Below are positions 6,837-9,362 of a stretch of DNA of 9,362 bases, one piece after another. The position numbers and the translations under genes are program-made. Below the pieces are notes generated by a model. The model searched no databases and was not told where the DNA came from. It saw nothing but the letters and a program-made list of their open reading frames with translations. How positions within the stretch are numbered: the stretch's first letter is position 1; each line of letters starts with the position of its first letter. Source of the DNA: JANLQX01 sp043775075 (GTDB lineage: Bacteria; Actinomycetota; Acidimicrobiia; Acidimicrobiales; JANYDT01); contig JAYVSS010000388.1 of NCBI GenBank assembly GCA_043775075.1, forward strand, positions 1-9,362. Reading direction: 5' to 3'.

Positions 6837-7931
6837 ATGGCGAATAACAAGAAGAAGCGGCCCCCAACAAACGCGTCGCCCCCATCCGGGTCCGGTGGCG
6901 ACACGACCGGCTCGTCCAGCTCGGTCGGCGGCTCGTCCAGACCGGTCGGTGAATCGTCGAGTGGATCGGCGAGCGGGGGCGGCGAAGTCCGCACCACGAC
7001 CGACACGCTGAACGATGTGCAGTGGAGCCGGCGCAAGGCGTGGCCGCTGCTCCTGGGCAGCGCCGCCGTAATCGGAGGGGCCACCGCAGTGAACTACGCC
7101 TGGGCCAATCCCGACGGGAAGCTTTCGTCGAAGGCCCAGTCGGCGCTTTCGGCCAAATACCCCGGTGCTACGGTGCGGGTGCACGGTCGAGACGCAATTA
7201 TCACCGGACTTCCCGACGGAGCTGATCCCGTGGTCGCCCACGATCTCGTGCGCGAAATCGAAGGTGTCCGCAATGTGAAGGAGGCGGCTGGCGGTACCGC
7301 CGTCGGTGGGGCCAAAACCACTGCGGTGACCGCGGCCGATGCCGTGGTGGCCGATGTTGCGGTGACCGAGGTTGCTCCGGCTGTTGTTCCGGCTGTTGTT
7401 CCGGCTGTTGTCGCCACGACCGTTGCTCCCACCACTGTTGTCGCCACCACGGTCGCGCCGTCATCCGAGGCACCGACGACCGAAGTTGCGAGCACGGACA
7501 CTCCGACGACAACGATCGCCGCCCCGGCCGCCAGCGACGCACCGTCTCCGACGACGGCGCCCCCGCCGGTGAAAATTCTGTTCGATACGACGAGTTCATT
7601 GCTCGCGGGCGAGTCCTCCGTCGGCGTCGATCATCTGGCCGCCTATCTGCAGGGCAATCCGGACGTGCGCATCAAGGTTGTCGGTCACGCTGACAACTTC
7701 GGCACCCGTCTGACCAACCTGGCGATTAGTCGGGCTCGGGCCGATGCAGTGGTAAGCGCACTTGTTACTGCCGGTATCGATCGGTCTCGGATGTCTGGAG
7801 CGGGACACGGCGATCGTTTGCCGGTTGCGTCCAACGCCACGAAGGCGGGCCGCCGCGCCAACCGTCGGGTCGAGATCGTGTACTTCGGGGCCGAGGGGGC
7901 CGCCGGTCGCGAGGTCGCCTTTACCGGCTGA
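6837..7931 (+). CDS. ArfA/OmpATb-like envelope protein: TM, BON and OmpA peptidoglycan-binding domains
   Basis: A 364-residue protein. Residues 1-66 are Ser/Gly-rich with basic KKKR and RRK, so the N-terminus should be cytoplasmic. One membrane helix spans about 69-86. A BON domain (about 93-150) follows, with SALSAKYPGATVRVHG and VREIEGVRNVKEA. Then comes a Val/Ala/Pro/Thr-rich linker (151-244). An OmpA C-terminal domain (245-350) ends the fold, with GHADNFG (283-289), NLAISRARADAV (294-305) and GRRANRRVEI (338-347). Asp286 and Arg301 match the 15-residue spacing of the pair that binds diaminopimelate in known OmpA domains, so binding to peptidoglycan is expected. The order TM-BON-OmpA is that of mycobacterial ArfA/OmpATb. 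There is no signal-peptidase site. A GGTGA element 6 nt before ATG 6837, overlapping the previous gene's stop, suggests translational coupling. Its specific role is unknown; a link from membrane to cell wall is the likely one. Confidence 0.9.
   Translation: MANNKKKRPPTNASPPSGSGGDTTGSSSSVGGSSRPVGESSSGSASGGGEVRTTTDTLNDVQWSRRKAWPLLLGSAAVIGGATAVNYAWANPDGKLSSKAQSALSAKYPGATVRVHGRDAIITGLPDGADPVVAHDLVREIEGVRNVKEAAGGTAVGGAKTTAVTAADAVVADVAVTEVAPAVVPAVVPAVVATTVAPTTVVATTVAPSSEAPTTEVASTDTPTTTIAAPAASDAPSPTTAPPPVKILFDTTSSLLAGESSVGVDHLAAYLQGNPDVRIKVVGHADNFGTRLTNLAISRARADAVVSALVTAGIDRSRMSGAGHGDRLPVASNATKAGRRANRRVEIVYFGAEGAAGREVAFTG
7377..7412 (+). repeat. Three 12-bp tandem repeats in the wall linker
   Basis: The unit CCGGCTGTTGTT occurs three times in a row, the last copy with one change. 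It encodes Pro-Ala-Val-Val repeats in the linker between the BON and OmpA domains. An imperfect Val-Ala-Thr-Thr-Val-Ala-Pro repeat follows directly. Such in-frame units can gain or lose copies by slippage and so change linker length. Confidence 0.8.
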
Positions 7932-7977
7932 CGACGTTCTGCGTCGGCCGACCCAACCGGGTCACCTCTCGCGCGAC

Positions 7978-8010
7978 GCCGGTTTCTTCCACCGTGTAGA
8001 ACAAACCGGC
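7978..8010. terminator. Possible bidirectional terminator between converging genes
   Basis: Perfect 8-bp arms GCCGGTTT (7978-7985) and AAACCGGC (8003-8010) surround a 17-nt loop in the 88-bp gap between the ends of the ArfA-like gene and ileS. A smaller hairpin GACCC-AACC-GGGTC lies at 7950-7963. Neither is followed by a clear T-run, so Rho-independent action is uncertain. The position between two converging stops is what suggests a terminator. Confidence 0.4.
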
Positions 8011-8019
8011 CCTGGTCCG

Positions 8020-9362
8020 TTAGACGGTGAGTGACTTGGTATGCGTCATGCCATCGGGCCCGGTGACAGTGACCGACGACTCCTCGCTGGTGGACATCGC
8101 CACGACGAAGCTGCTCTCGGCCAGGACCTCACCGGCGATGAACGATGTCCACGTGCGGTAGGCGTCGGCCTGCGTCGAAAGGGCCGAGCCCACGTGCAGG
8201 ATCACTTCGATGCGGTCAGATACGGCGAGGCCGACGTCCTTTCGCACATCAGCAAGCGCGCGTACTAAATCGCGCGCCATACCCTCAGCTTCGAGCTCAG
8301 GCGTAGTCACGGTGTCGAGGATGACGACGCCGGCGTCGTTGGGCAGCGCCGCGGCACGGCTCGGATCGGCCGGTACTAAGCGCAGTGAATATTCCCCGTC
8401 GAGCAACGTGACTCCAGCGGCCACCGGCGCGCCGTTTTCGTCCCGGGTCCACTCGCCCTTCTTCACCGCACCGATGACCTGCTGCACGGCCTTACCGATG
8501 CGCGGACCGAGGGACCCGGGGATGACCTGCAGTTGGAATGTGCCCGCGCTGGCAAGGTCGTCGGTGAAGAAGACTTCCTTCACGTTTTGCTCGTCGGCGA
8601 TGATGGAAGCGAATGGCGCGAGGGTGTGGGCGTCTGGAGCGGCGATGGTGATCGAGGCCAGTGGCAGCCGGACGCGTAGGTTCTGGGCCTTGCGGATCGA
8701 AGAGGTGGACGAGCACACGTCTCGCACGCGGTCCATCGCCGTCAACTGGAAGGCATCGTGGGCGAACTGTTCGGCGGTCGGCCAATCGGTGAGGTGGACA
8801 CTCTCCTCGCCCGTGAGGCCGCGGTAGACGGCCTCGGTGGTCAACGGGAGCAGTGGCGCGGCGACCTGGCACATCGTGGTGAGTACCGTCCACAGGACGT
8901 CGAAGGCGCCCTCATCGTTGTTCCAGAAACGCTCACGAGACCGTCGGATATGCCAGTTGGTAAGCGCGTCGAGGAACGATCGGATCGACGCGCATGCGCC
9001 AAAGAGATCGTACGCGTCCATCTGCACGCTTACTTCTGTCACGAGCACATGGAGCTTGCCAAGGATGTATTTATCAAGTGGATCGTCGGCGTGCGTTTTC
9101 CTCTGTGCCCTATGTGCACTGGCATTCGCGTACAGCGTGAAGAATGAGTATGCGTTCCACAGGGGCAGCACCACTTGACGCACCGCATCGCGGATGCCCT
9201 GCTCGGTCACGATGAGATCGCTGCCTCGAAGGATGGAACTAGACATGAGGAACCAACGCATCGCATCGGAGCCGTAGGTGTCGAAGACTTCGTTGACATC
9301 GGGATAGTTCTGCAGACTCTTGGACATCTTCATGCCGTCGGATCCGAGCACGATGCCGTGGG
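8020..9362 (-). CDS. ileS: Isoleucyl-tRNA synthetase, C-terminal part (5' end outside window)
   Basis: The last 447 or so residues of the cytoplasmic enzyme that charges tRNA-Ile with isoleucine. The open frame runs off the right edge, so the apparent GTG start at 9351 is internal. KMSKS of the class I active site is encoded at 9330-9316, followed by LQNYPDVNEVFDTYGSDAMR. The long stretch LIVTEQGIRDAVRQVVLPLW and the later anticodon-binding region (NWHIRRSRERFW) closely match mycobacterial IleRS. The ending continues into an extended C-terminal domain with GMARDLVRALADVRKDVGL. There is no cysteine zinc-finger of the E. coli type. This points to the type 2, eukaryote-like IleS usual in actinobacteria. 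The full gene should be about 1,040-1,080 codons. It ends with TAA at 8022-8020, converging on the ArfA-like gene. Confidence 0.96.
   Translation of the reverse strand, partial: HGIVLGSDGMKMSKSLQNYPDVNEVFDTYGSDAMRWFLMSSSILRGSDLIVTEQGIRDAVRQVVLPLWNAYSFFTLYANASAHRAQRKTHADDPLDKYILGKLHVLVTEVSVQMDAYDLFGACASIRSFLDALTNWHIRRSRERFWNNDEGAFDVLWTVLTTMCQVAAPLLPLTTEAVYRGLTGEESVHLTDWPTAEQFAHDAFQLTAMDRVRDVCSSTSSIRKAQNLRVRLPLASITIAAPDAHTLAPFASIIADEQNVKEVFFTDDLASAGTFQLQVIPGSLGPRIGKAVQQVIGAVKKGEWTRDENGAPVAAGVTLLDGEYSLRLVPADPSRAAALPNDAGVVILDTVTTPELEAEGMARDLVRALADVRKDVGLAVSDRIEVILHVGSALSTQADAYRTWTSFIAGEVLAESSFVVAMSTSEESSVTVTGPDGMTHTKSLTV

Noticed and set aside
6368..7084. 238-codon minus-strand frame across the junction of the coiled-coil and ArfA-like genes
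   Set aside because: Ser/Arg/Pro-rich shadow spanning two real genes, with no family features.

Overview
The window is high-GC bacterial DNA, and its gene content suggests an actinobacterium, possibly of the Acidimicrobiia type. The basis is family resemblance only. The isoleucyl-tRNA synthetase is the long eukaryote-like form seen in mycobacteria. The thymidine kinase is of the actinobacterial form. An SCO6745-family protein is present, and one envelope protein has the TM-BON-OmpA architecture of mycobacterial ArfA/OmpATb. Two genes also show a TAnnnT -10-like hexamer exactly 7 nt before the start codon, the pattern of leaderless actinobacterial transcripts. No mobile element, CRISPR array, tRNA or rRNA was seen, and no gap between genes exceeds about 270 bases.

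Left part, + strand (1-2383): the C-terminal three quarters of an SCO6745-family winged-helix protein that runs off the left edge; a membrane-bound diguanylate cyclase with an intact GGDEF active site and RxxD inhibitory site; and dtd, a D-aminoacyl-tRNA deacylase. Middle, - strand (2406-5415): an orphan molybdenum hydroxylase large subunit (CoxL/xanthine dehydrogenase family, form II signature), preceded in transcription order by thymidine kinase (tdk). dtd and the CoxL-like gene converge with only 22 bp between them.

Right part, + strand (5682-7931): a two-gene unit with a 6-bp gap. The first protein has one N-terminal membrane helix, a long coiled coil built of 11-residue (hendecad) repeats, and a C-terminal helix-hairpin-helix domain. 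The second has a cytoplasmic Ser/Gly-rich tail, one membrane helix, a BON domain, a Pro/Thr/Val-rich linker and an OmpA-type peptidoglycan-binding domain. By charge distribution the first projects into the cytoplasm and the second into the cell wall. Together they could form an envelope-spanning module, which is the most interesting candidate for something undescribed here. The divergent region between tdk and this pair holds a nested inverted repeat. At the right edge, convergent to the pair, lies the C-terminal part of ileS on the - strand, including its KMSKS loop and anticodon-binding region.
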